From JBLNDG01 sp050261415 (GTDB lineage Bacteria; Bacillota; Clostridia; Lutisporales; Lutisporaceae), in the NCBI GenBank assembly GCA_050261415.1, contig JBLNDG010000234.1, positions 1 through 20,641 of the forward strand: a DNA stretch of 20,641 bases. The letters run 5' to 3'. Positions 6,682-14,230 of the stretch are shown piece by piece. Position numbers and translations under genes: made by a program. Each line of letters opens with the position of its first letter. Within the stretch, counting starts at the first letter, position 1. The notes below the pieces were generated by a model. The model saw only the letters and a program-made list of their open reading frames with translations, was not told the DNA's origin and did no database searches.

Positions 6682-7968
6682 TTGCGTTTAGAATTGGGTA
6701 ATATATTCATCAAAGATGTGCAATTTGGTGATGCTACCAAAGTCGAAAAGGGAGTGCTTTATGTCAATAAGAAAGAACTTCTTGAGGCTGTTGGCGGCGA
6801 CCCCAGACTGACGAGCATTGAAGTTGACATTGCAAAACCGGGTGAAGAAACAAGGATAATGCCAGTTAAAGACGTAATAGAGCCTAGAGTAAAGGTTGAA
6901 GGGCCAGGGGGAGTATTCCCCGGTATGATTAACAAGGTTGATGTTGTAGGCTCTGGTAAAACAAATGTCCTTAAAGGAGCTGCGGTTGTTACTGCAGGGA
7001 AGATAGTCGGATTCCAGGAAGGCATTATAGATATGAGCGGTCCTGGAGCTGATTATACACCCTTCTCAAAAACACAGAATATCGTACTGGTTTGTACACC
7101 GGTTGCAAACCTGCAGCAGCATGAGCATGAGCAGGCTGTTAGAATGGTTGGATTAAAGGCAGCTGCATATATCGGAGAGGCAGGAAGAAACGTAACACCT
7201 GATGAGGTAAAAGTATATGAGACACTTCCTTTCGCAGAGGGCTTAAAGAAGTATCCGAATCTGCCAAAGGTTGCATATGTTTACATGCTTCAGACACAGG
7301 GCTTGCTGCATGACACCTATGTTTACGGCGTTGATGCAAAGAAGATAGTGCCTACACTTATATATCCTACAGAGGTTATGGATGGGGCAATACTTAGCGG
7401 TAACTGTGTATCAGCCTGCGATAAGAACCCCACATACAACCACCTCAACAATCCAATAATAGAGGATCTTTATGAAAGACACGGCAAAGACTATAACTTT
7501 GTCGGAGTAATAATAACAAACGAAAATGTTACACTTGCCGACAAGGAGAGGTCTTCCAACTGGACAGCAAAGCTTGCAGAGTACCTGAACCTTGATGCGG
7601 TTATAGTATCGGAAGAGGGCTTCGGCAATCCGGATACAGACCTTATGATGAATTGCAAGAAGATTTCTGCTAAAGGCATAAAGACTGTACTGGTTACTGA
7701 CGAATATGCAGGAAGGGATGGCGCTTCACAGTCCCTTGCAGACGCTGACAAAACAGCTGATGCAGTGGTAACTGCAGGAAATGCCAATGAGATCATTGAA
7801 CTTCCTAAAATGCAGAAGGTTATAGGTTATCTTGAGCCTGCAGACAGGATTGCAGGAGGCTTTGCCGGAAGTCTTAAGCCGGACGGAAGCATAGTAGCTG
7901 AACTTCAGGTAATTACCGGAGCTACCAGTGAAATTGGCTTCAATAAGTTAAGCGCAACACAGTATTAA
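6682..7968 (+). CDS. grdE: Glycine reductase component B, GrdE proprotein (pyruvoyl)
   Basis: Proprotein of the substrate-activating component of glycine reductase. In the family it is cleaved at an internal cysteine, which becomes a pyruvoyl group that forms a Schiff base with glycine. The cleavage context SGN-C-VSACDKNPTY is present with Cys at residue 242, giving fragments of 241 and 187 residues. The start is TTG 6682, six bases after GGGAGGTG (6668-6675), giving 428 aa; the ATG at 6649 lies before this site and is not used. The position of C242 agrees with the family when the TTG start is taken. With GrdB it forms component B. The glycine-specific assignment (not sarcosine or betaine) rests on the operon and the glycine riboswitch. 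Confidence 0.95.
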   Translation: MRLELGNIFIKDVQFGDATKVEKGVLYVNKKELLEAVGGDPRLTSIEVDIAKPGEETRIMPVKDVIEPRVKVEGPGGVFPGMINKVDVVGSGKTNVLKGAAVVTAGKIVGFQEGIIDMSGPGADYTPFSKTQNIVLVCTPVANLQQHEHEQAVRMVGLKAAAYIGEAGRNVTPDEVKVYETLPFAEGLKKYPNLPKVAYVYMLQTQGLLHDTYVYGVDAKKIVPTLIYPTEVMDGAILSGNCVSACDKNPTYNHLNNPIIEDLYERHGKDYNFVGVIITNENVTLADKERSSNWTAKLAEYLNLDAVIVSEEGFGNPDTDLMMNCKKISAKGIKTVLVTDEYAGRDGASQSLADADKTADAVVTAGNANEIIELPKMQKVIGYLEPADRIAGGFAGSLKPDGSIVAELQVITGATSEIGFNKLSATQY

Positions 7969-7972
7969 AATA

Positions 7973-8059
7973 ACAGGCGATAGGTACGGGGCAATAGGCA
8001 ATAGGAATAGGCAGTGCTTCGAAGAACTACATTCAACCCATTGCCCATAGCCCATAGCC
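7973..8059 (+). repeat. REP-like palindromic element, copy 2
   Basis: Same orientation and plan as the element at 6202-6268: GGCAATAGGCAATAGG (7990-8005) faces CCCATTGCCCATAGCC (8037-8052), with an extra CATAGCC (8053-8059) and a central CTTCGAAG. It lies in the grdE-grdA spacer. Confidence 0.7.
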
Positions 8060-8108
8060 AAAGCTTGAAAGACAGACCCCGAATATTATTTTTGAAAGGA
8101 TGAATAGA

Positions 8109-8573
8109 ATGTTACAGGATAAAAAGGTTATCATCATTGGCGACAGAGATGGTATTCCCGCTCCTGCAATAGAAGAGTGCATAAAGACGACTGGCGCTGA
8201 AGTGGTATTTGCATCTACTGAATGCTTCGTCTGAACGGCTGCAGGAGCAATGGATCTCGAAAACCAGAAGAGAGTTATGGATTTGTCCGAAAAGTACGGC
8301 AAAGGAAATGTTGTTGTAGTTCTCGGTACATCCGAAGCTGAATCTGCAGGGCTTACTGCTGAAACAGTTACAGCAGGCGACCCGACTTTCGCAGGTCCTT
8401 TGGCAGGAGTCTCGTTGGGACTCAGAGTTTATCATATTTTCGAATTAAAAGACCAGATAGATGCCGGTGTTTATGATGAGCAGTGCGGTATGATGGAAAT
8501 GGTACTCGATGTTGACGCTATTAAGAGTGAAGTAAAATCAATAAGAGACCAGTACTGCCAGTTTAAAGATTGA
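8109..8573 (+). CDS. grdA: Glycine reductase selenoprotein A (contains selenocysteine)
   Basis: A 154-residue carrier selenoprotein of the glycine/sarcosine/betaine reductases. It takes the carboxymethyl group from component B as a selenoether and hands it to component C while being reoxidised. The frame runs through TGA 8232-8234 as selenocysteine 42 in the motif C39-F-V-U42-TAAGAMDLENQ. The N-terminal VIIIGDRDG and the following AESAGL, ETVTAGDPTFAGPLAG and GMMEMVLDVD blocks are all family features. ATG 8109 is preferred, eight bases after GAAAGGA; ATG 8100 in the same frame would add three residues but has no site. A conventional caller would keep only the part after the TGA. I could not identify a convincing SECIS hairpin here. 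Confidence 0.96.
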
Positions 8574-8626
8574 TGGATTAACAACATTACTCCGACAGCA
8601 AAATTAGAGAGGAGGGAAATTTCTAA

Positions 8627-9931
8627 ATGATTAGGGTTGTACATTATATAAATCAATTCTACGGTGGTATTGGTGGAGAAGAAAAAGCTGATATCAAACC
8701 TGAAGTTAGAGAAGGCGTTGTAGGTCCAGGTATGGCACTAAAAGCCGCACTGGGAAATGGTGCGGAGGTAGTTGCTACAGTAATCTGCGGGGACTCATAT
8801 TTCAATGAAAATCTTGAAGAGGCAACTGCAGAAGTGCTGAATATGGTTAAAAAGTACAATCCAGATTTGTTTATCGCAGGCCCGGCATTTAACGCAGGCA
8901 GATATGGAGTAGCTTGTGGTACGATCTGTAAGGCAGTAAAAGAAAATTTGAATATCCCGGTGGTTACAGGAATGTACCCTGAAAACCCAGGTGTAGATAT
9001 GTTCAAGAAAGATGTATATATTGTTGAAACAGCAAATGCAGCAACAGGCATGAGACAGGCAATACCTGCCATTGCAAAGCTTGCATTGAAGCTTGCCAAC
9101 AAAGAGACTATAGGTGCTCCTGCTGAAGAGGGTTACATTTCAAAAGGAGTAAGAAAGAACATATTCAGACAGGAAAGAGGTTCAAAGAGGGCTGTTGATA
9201 TGCTTGTCGCAAAGCTCAAAGGTGAAAAGTTTGAGACAGAGTATCCAATGCCTGACTTTGACAGGGTGGCACCAAATCCTGCAGTTAAGGATTTGTCAAA
9301 AGCAAAAATCGGTCTTGTTACTTCCGGAGGTATAGTACCGAAGGGCAACCCTGACAGGATTGAATCATCAAGCGCTTCCAAATACGGTAAATACGATATT
9401 TACGGTGTTACGGACCTTACTTCCGAAACCTATGAAACTGCTCACGGCGGATATGACCCTGTATATGCAAACCAGGATGCAGACAGGGTATTGCCGGTGG
9501 ATGTTATGAGGGAATTGGAGAAGGAAGGAGTAATAGGCGAACTGCACAGATACTACTACGCTACTACAGGTAACGGCACCTCTGTTGCCAATGCAAAGAA
9601 GTTTGCAGCAGAGTTTGCTAAGGAACTTGTAGAGGATGGGGTACAGGCAGTTGTGCTGACCTCTACCTGAGGTACCTGTACGCGTTGCGGTGCAACGATG
9701 GTAAAAGAAATTGAAAGAGCCGGAATACCGGTAGTGCATATTTGTACTGTTGTTCCGATATCTTTGACAGTAGGTGCTAATAGAATAGTACCGGCTATTG
9801 CAATACCACATCCTCTCGGGAACCCTGCTTTAAGCAAGGAAGATGAGAAGACTCTAAGAAGAGGTATAGTGCTTAAAGCGCTTAAAGCACTACAAACTGA
9901 AGTACACGGACAGACAGTATTTGATAAATAA
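8627..9931 (+). CDS. grdB: Glycine reductase component B, selenoprotein GrdB
   Basis: A 434-residue selenoprotein that, with GrdE, activates glycine. The frame runs from ATG 8627 (after GAGGAGGG) through TGA 9668-9670, read as selenocysteine 348 in TST-U348-G-T-C351-TRCGATMVKE, and ends at TAA 9929. N-terminal HYINQFYGGIGGEEKAD and the C-terminal GIPVVHICTVVPISLTVGANRIV are typical of GrdB. Glycine-type GrdB has one selenocysteine at about this position. A compact hairpin 12 bases after the TGA is a SECIS candidate. A 53-base spacer joins it to grdA. Ended at the TGA, it would lose 86 C-terminal residues and the active site. Confidence 0.96.
9683..9697 (+). promoter_or_regulatory. Candidate SECIS element in grdB
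   Basis: CGTTGC (9683-9688), loop GGT, GCAACG (9692-9697): a perfect 6-bp stem starting 12 nt after the TGA. Bacterial SelB-binding SECIS hairpins carry a GGU-containing apical loop at about this distance. The bases also encode conserved protein residues (RCGAT), so selection on the RNA is not proven. Confidence 0.6.
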
Positions 9932-9937
9932 TAAAGA

Positions 9938-9964
9938 GGGTGGTGTAAGCCACCCTTCTTTTAA
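9938..9964 (+). terminator. Weak hairpin between grdB and grdC
   Basis: GGGTGG (9938-9943) pairs with CCACCC (9950-9955) around TGTAAG, with flanking A-rich and TTCTTTT sequence. It resembles a weak terminator or processing site. grdC follows within 60 bases, so it more likely tunes than ends transcription. Confidence 0.45.
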
Positions 9965-9990
9965 CATTAATGCGGAGGTGTAATAATACA

Positions 9991-11529
9991 ATGGCAACAC
10001 CAGTAGTTAAAGGTGCCTCATATATACTGGTTCATACACCGGATATGGTTATGCATTATGGTACCACCTGCACTCTGGAGCACGAAACCAATCCGGATTC
10101 AGAGTTCTTGAAGAAGCTTCCACAGTATCTGAGAAGCTATGAGGAGGTTGTGAAATACGCGCCGAATCAGGCTTATATAGGTAATATTCTTCCGGATGAT
10201 TTAAACAATCTTGAAAGGCCTTGGTACAAAAACCTTATGCCTGACGCAAAAGCAGAAGGGAAAATGGGTGAAATAATAAGCCAGGATGAGCTTTACCTGG
10301 TTATGAAACTCAGTGATACCTTCGATCTTGTAATGCTCGAAAAGAATTTCATGTCAGATGTAAAGGCAAAGCTTGCAGGAAAAGCAATTTACACTGAAGC
10401 TGAGCTTGCCAAGATAAAAGGGGGTTTGGAGCTTGCTGAAATTCAGGCCAAAGTAAATGAAGGTGCAGAACCGTTGTATTCCGGCAATAAGCTTGTGGGC
10501 TGTGTAAAAGCTGCTCATGACAAAGACAAGAATTTAACTGCACATATTATGGTAGAAAATCTTGTTGTAAAAGCTTCCGGGGTATTGGCCCTCAAACATC
10601 TTATCCATAAGAACAATATTCCTGCTGATTCGATAGAATATGTCATCGAATGCTCTGAAGAAGCTTGCGGTGACATGAATCAAAGAGGCGGCGGAAACTT
10701 TGCAAAGGCAATAAGTGAAATTGCAGGAGCAACAGGAGCTACCGGCTCAGATACAAGGGGCTTTTGCGCAGCACCTACCCATTCGCTGATAAATGCAGCG
10801 GCTCTTGTAAAATCAGGAGTATACAAAAGTGTGGCAATAGTAGCTGGCGGGGCAACCGCAAAGTTGGGAATGAACTCAAGAGACCATGTCAACAAGGGAG
10901 TACCTGTATTGGAAGACTGTCTCGGGGGATTTGCAATACTAGTAACGGAAAATGACGGGCAGAGCCCTGTACTAAGAACAGATGTGATAGGAAGGCATAC
11001 TGTAGGAACAGGTTCTTCACCTCAGGCTGTTATGGAATCCTTGATAACCAAACCTCTTGATAAAGCAGGAATGAAGATTACAGACGTGGATAAGTACTCC
11101 GTGGAAATGCAGAACCCGGAAATTACAGAACCTGCAGGTGCAGGCGACGTACCTCTTGCAAACTTCAAGATGATTGCGGCACTCGGCGCAAAGAGGGGAG
11201 ATATTGACAAAACTGCAATGCCTTCATTTATAAAGGATCATGGGATGCCGGGTTTTGCTCCGACACAGGGGCACATACCTTCAGGAGTGCCTTCTGTAGG
11301 ACCTGCAAGGGAAATGATAATGTCAGGCAAAATAGAAAGGGCTATGATCGTCGGAAAAGGCAGCCTTTTCCTTGGCAGAATGACAAACCAGTTTGACGGC
11401 GTGTCCATTGTAATGGAAAAGAACACCGGTAAGGAAGAAGAGGCAGGCGCTGTATCAAGAGAAGAAATTAAGGGAATGGTAGCAGAAGCAATGAAAGATT
11501 TCGCATCCTTTTTACTTGAGAGAAAGTAG
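9991..11529 (+). CDS. grdC: Glycine reductase component C, beta subunit GrdC
   Basis: A 512-residue subunit of component C, which with GrdD converts the carboxymethyl selenoether on GrdA to acetyl phosphate. It is distantly related to FabH-type condensing enzymes; the block with SEEACGDMNQRGGGNFAKA, GATGATGSDTRGFCAAPTHSL and VAGGATAKLGMN covers roughly residues 220-305 and holds the cysteine of FCAAPTH. It starts at ATG 9991 after GGAGGTG (9974-9980); the ATG at 9970 precedes that site and is rejected. It ends 11 bases before grdD, so the two subunits are closely coupled. No odd residues or frameshift seen. Confidence 0.95.
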   Translation: MATPVVKGASYILVHTPDMVMHYGTTCTLEHETNPDSEFLKKLPQYLRSYEEVVKYAPNQAYIGNILPDDLNNLERPWYKNLMPDAKAEGKMGEIISQDELYLVMKLSDTFDLVMLEKNFMSDVKAKLAGKAIYTEAELAKIKGGLELAEIQAKVNEGAEPLYSGNKLVGCVKAAHDKDKNLTAHIMVENLVVKASGVLALKHLIHKNNIPADSIEYVIECSEEACGDMNQRGGGNFAKAISEIAGATGATGSDTRGFCAAPTHSLINAAALVKSGVYKSVAIVAGGATAKLGMNSRDHVNKGVPVLEDCLGGFAILVTENDGQSPVLRTDVIGRHTVGTGSSPQAVMESLITKPLDKAGMKITDVDKYSVEMQNPEITEPAGAGDVPLANFKMIAALGAKRGDIDKTAMPSFIKDHGMPGFAPTQGHIPSGVPSVGPAREMIMSGKIERAMIVGKGSLFLGRMTNQFDGVSIVMEKNTGKEEEAGAVSREEIKGMVAEAMKDFASFLLERK

Positions 11530-11540
11530 GGGTGAATAAT

Positions 11541-12728
11541 ATGTCGGATAAACAAGTCAGGACAATGATAGGTGAAGTATTCAATGAAGTTGCGGATGCT
11601 ATAATGACCGGTGAATTCGGGAAAAAAGTAAGAGTCGGTTTGACAACAATGGGAAGCGAGCATGGCACTGAGGAGCTTGTTAAAGGAGCTGAAATGGCTG
11701 CAAAAAAGTACAGCGATTTTGAGGTTGTACTTATTGGGCCTAAGGTAAATACAAGTTTAAGAACAGTTGAAGTAAAAAATGAAGATGAAATGCATAAGAA
11801 AATGGATGAGCTTCTGGACAGTGGGGAGCTGGATGCAGCGGTTACAATGCACTATAGCTTCCCAATAGGGGTTTCCACAGTCGGTAGGGTTATAACCCCC
11901 GGCTTCGGAAAAGAGTTAATCCTCGCGACAACAACAGGAACATCTTCAACCCACAGGGTGGAGGGCATGGTTAAGAATGCCCTATACGGAGTGATAACTG
12001 CCAAGGCTTTGGGGATAAAGAACCCCACTGTGGGCATACTCAACGTGGATGGTGCCAGACAGGTTGAACGCGCTTTAAAGGAACTGAAGCAGAACGGATA
12101 TGATATAAGCTTCTCAGAGTCCGTAAGGTCGGACGGCGGTTGCATTATGAGAGGCAATGACATTCTTGCCGCAGCATCGGATGTAATGGTTATGGATACT
12201 TTAACAGGAAATATTATGATGAAGGTATTCTCTGCTTTTACAACAGGAGGCAGCTACGAGTCGCTGGGCTATGGATATGGACCGGGAGTAGGCGACAATT
12301 ACGACAGGATAATATGTATTCTGTCAAGGGCTTCAGGGGCCCCTGTAGCATGTGAGGCATTAAGATATGCTGCCAGCTGCGCAAAGGGAAGCATTACAAA
12401 AGTAGCAAAGGATGAATTCGAAAAGGCCAGAAAGGCCGGACTTGACTCCATTCTGAACTCGCTTACTGCTGAAAGCAAGAAAGCAGCTCCTAAAGCAGAA
12501 CCTGTAAAGCTCGAAAAGAAACCGGTGACCAAGTCTGTTGCAGGTATTGACATACTTGAACTTGAAAACGCTGTTGCGTCTCTGGCTGAAGCAGGTATAT
12601 ACTCGGAAAGCGGAATGGGATGCACCGGACCGATTGTGCTTGTAACGGATGAAGACTATATAAAAGCAGTTGGGGTTTTGTTCGAAAATAAATTTATTAC
12701 GGAAAAGCCCTTGGATTGCAACTGTTAA
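11541..12728 (+). CDS. grdD: Glycine reductase component C, alpha subunit GrdD
   Basis: A 395-residue PlsX/phosphotransacetylase-like subunit that completes acetyl phosphate formation. The catalytic thiol known from Eubacterium acidaminophilum GrdD lies near residue 359; here C361 in SGMGCTGPIVLVTDE fits it. Other family stretches are MGSEHGTEELVKGAEMA and TTTGTSSTHRVEGMVKNALYG. Residues about 315-335 form a Lys/Ala/Pro linker (AAPKAEPVKLEKKPVTK) before the small C-terminal domain that carries this cysteine. ATG 11541 follows GGGGTGA; the GTG at 11532 lies in that site and is not the start. It is the last gene of the operon, followed by a terminator. Confidence 0.95.
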   Translation: MSDKQVRTMIGEVFNEVADAIMTGEFGKKVRVGLTTMGSEHGTEELVKGAEMAAKKYSDFEVVLIGPKVNTSLRTVEVKNEDEMHKKMDELLDSGELDAAVTMHYSFPIGVSTVGRVITPGFGKELILATTTGTSSTHRVEGMVKNALYGVITAKALGIKNPTVGILNVDGARQVERALKELKQNGYDISFSESVRSDGGCIMRGNDILAAASDVMVMDTLTGNIMMKVFSAFTTGGSYESLGYGYGPGVGDNYDRIICILSRASGAPVACEALRYAASCAKGSITKVAKDEFEKARKAGLDSILNSLTAESKKAAPKAEPVKLEKKPVTKSVAGIDILELENAVASLAEAGIYSESGMGCTGPIVLVTDEDYIKAVGVLFENKFITEKPLDCNC

Positions 12729-12730
12729 TC

Positions 12731-12769
12731 ATCAAAGCCTCCTGCGGGAATACAGCAGGAGGCTTTGAT
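12731..12769 (+). terminator. Terminator of the grd operon
   Basis: Perfect 15-bp inverted repeat: ATCAAAGCCTCCTGC (12731-12745) and its complement (12755-12769) around a 9-nt loop. There is no long T-tract after it, so its strength is uncertain. Confidence 0.75.
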
Positions 12770-12871
12770 ATGTGAGTGCTTATGGAAACTATAAAATTCT
12801 TTAATTGGCAGAGTTAAAATATTATAGAAAAGATAGAAGGAAATATAAAAATTGTGTAGAAATATTTATCG

Positions 12872-12900
12872 TTGCATACTATAATATATTTGTAATGCAA
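12872..12900 (+). promoter_or_regulatory. -10 box inside an inverted repeat, BMP lipoprotein gene
   Basis: TATAAT at 12880-12885 lies between TTGCAT (12872-12877) and ATGCAA (12895-12900), a 6-bp inverted repeat. ATGCAT follows at 12905-12910. I see no good -35. The repeat could be an operator over the start region, which fits a regulated importer gene, but short AT-rich repeats arise by chance. Confidence 0.4.
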
Positions 12901-12935
12901 TAAAATGCATAACAAAATAATAAGGGGGAAGATTG

Positions 12936-13997
12936 ATGTTTAAGAAAGGCTTAGTACTTTTATTGGCTCTTGCTATGGTTCTCACAATGTTTACAGCTTG
13001 TGCCAAACCGGCACCGGCACCGGCCGCTGCACCGACACCGGAAGCTACACCAACCGAAGCTCCAAAACCGGCATTATCCTTTGGTATGATCACTGACGTT
13101 GGTGGTCTCGGAGACAAATCCTTCAACGATTCAGCTTGGGAAGGAATACAGAAAGCCGGAAAAGAACTCGGAGTTGAACCGGTTATTCTTCAATCGACAA
13201 AACAGGAAGATTATGAAGCTAATATAGGCAATATGGCTCAGTCAGTTGACCTTTCAATAGCTGTTGGTTTCTTGATGGAACAGGCTATGAATGCTGGCGC
13301 TGACCAGTATCCGGATAAGAAGTTCGGTATAATCGATACAGTGGTTAACAAACCGAACGTTATGTCAGTTACTTTCAAAGAACATGAAGGTTCATTCCTT
13401 GTTGGCGTAGTTGCAGGTCTTACTACAAAGTCAAACGTTATAGGCTTCGTTGGCGGAATGGATATGCCATTGATACAGAAATTCGAATCTGGTTTCAGGG
13501 CAGGTGTTGCATCTGTCAATCCTAAGGCAAAAGTTATTGTAAACTATACAGGTGCTTTCGACAATCCTGATAAAGGTAAGGAAATCGCACTTGCACAGAA
13601 CAAACAGAAGGCTGACGTTATATACCATGCTTCAGGCGCTTGCGGTATAGGAGTTATACAGGCAGCTGATGAAAAGGGCTTCTGGGCAATAGGAGTTGAC
13701 CAGGATCAGTCCGCTTTATCAAAGAACAACAAGGTTCTTGCTAGCATGATAAAGAGAGTTGACGTTGGTACATATACAATTATAAAATCATACGCCGACA
13801 ATAATTTCGGCGGCGGAAAAGCAATCGAGCTTGGAGTTAAGGAAGACGGTGTTGGCGTTAGCGATAACGGCAAGAACGTTCCAGCAGAAGTTATGGCAGC
13901 AGTTGACAAATATAAAGCAGCTATAGTTGATGGAACAATAGTAGTACCATCAACAAGAGACGAACTGAAAGCATTCAAACCTGTAGAAATAAAGTAA
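12936..13997 (+). CDS. BMP-family nucleoside-binding lipoprotein
   Basis: A 353-residue substrate-binding lipoprotein of the BMP (Med/PnrA) family, which delivers nucleosides to ABC importers. The signal peptide MFKKGLVLLLALAMVLTMFTA ends at lipobox cysteine C22. A Pro/Ala/Thr/Glu-rich tether covers about residues 24-45. The binding domain then starts with LSFGMITDVGGLGDKSFND and contains the family's AVGFLME, HASGACGIGVIQAA and GVDQDQ blocks. ATG 12936 lies five bases after GGGGGAA; the TTG at 12933 is rejected. It has its own promoter region and a very strong terminator after it, so the binding protein can be made in excess over the membrane parts that follow. The exact nucleoside is not deducible. 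Confidence 0.93.
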   Translation: MFKKGLVLLLALAMVLTMFTACAKPAPAPAAAPTPEATPTEAPKPALSFGMITDVGGLGDKSFNDSAWEGIQKAGKELGVEPVILQSTKQEDYEANIGNMAQSVDLSIAVGFLMEQAMNAGADQYPDKKFGIIDTVVNKPNVMSVTFKEHEGSFLVGVVAGLTTKSNVIGFVGGMDMPLIQKFESGFRAGVASVNPKAKVIVNYTGAFDNPDKGKEIALAQNKQKADVIYHASGACGIGVIQAADEKGFWAIGVDQDQSALSKNNKVLASMIKRVDVGTYTIIKSYADNNFGGGKAIELGVKEDGVGVSDNGKNVPAEVMAAVDKYKAAIVDGTIVVPSTRDELKAFKPVEIK

Positions 13998-14013
13998 TTA
14001 ATTAGAGAAAAGC

Positions 14014-14058
14014 ATACAAAATAAAGCTAGAAGCGGTGCTTCTAGCTTTATTTTGTAT
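14014..14058 (+). terminator. Strong terminator after the BMP gene
   Basis: Perfect 21-bp inverted repeat: arms 14014-14034 and 14038-14058 around a GGT loop. AAAGC before and GGCTTTTT after extend it imperfectly. It separates the binding-protein gene from the ATPase and permease genes. Confidence 0.85.
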
Positions 14059-14147
14059 ATATGGCTTTTTGTGCAGTTATACAAAATAGACAATTTTTGT
14101 AGGTCTAGCCGGCCAAATACACGTACAGGTTTTGTATATTTTTTTAA

Positions 14148-14176
14148 TTGATGTATCTATTCATAATAGATATAAT
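14148..14176 (+). promoter_or_regulatory. Promoter with embedded palindrome, ABC importer genes
   Basis: TTGATG (14148-14153), a 17-nt spacer, then TATAAT (14171-14176). The spacer carries ATCTATT-CAT-AATAGAT (14155-14171), a perfect 7-bp inverted repeat placed exactly between the two boxes, as a repressor operator would be. Confidence 0.6.
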
Positions 14177-14230
14177 TAAAATATGTTATAGTGCACTTTT
14201 TTTCATTTTTAATGAGAGGTGGGATATAAA

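Noticed and set aside
9267..9283. TGGCAC followed by CTGCA, resembling a sigma-54 -24/-12 promoter
   Set aside because: It is inside grdB coding sequence, encodes conserved residues, and the -12 part is imperfect.
9970..9990. ATG 9970 as the start of grdC
   Set aside because: It precedes the ribosome site GGAGGTG at 9974-9980; ATG 9991 follows it.
10764..10955. Open frame within grdC on the same strand
   Set aside because: It is a shifted frame inside a well-conserved gene, with no ribosome site or recognisable product.
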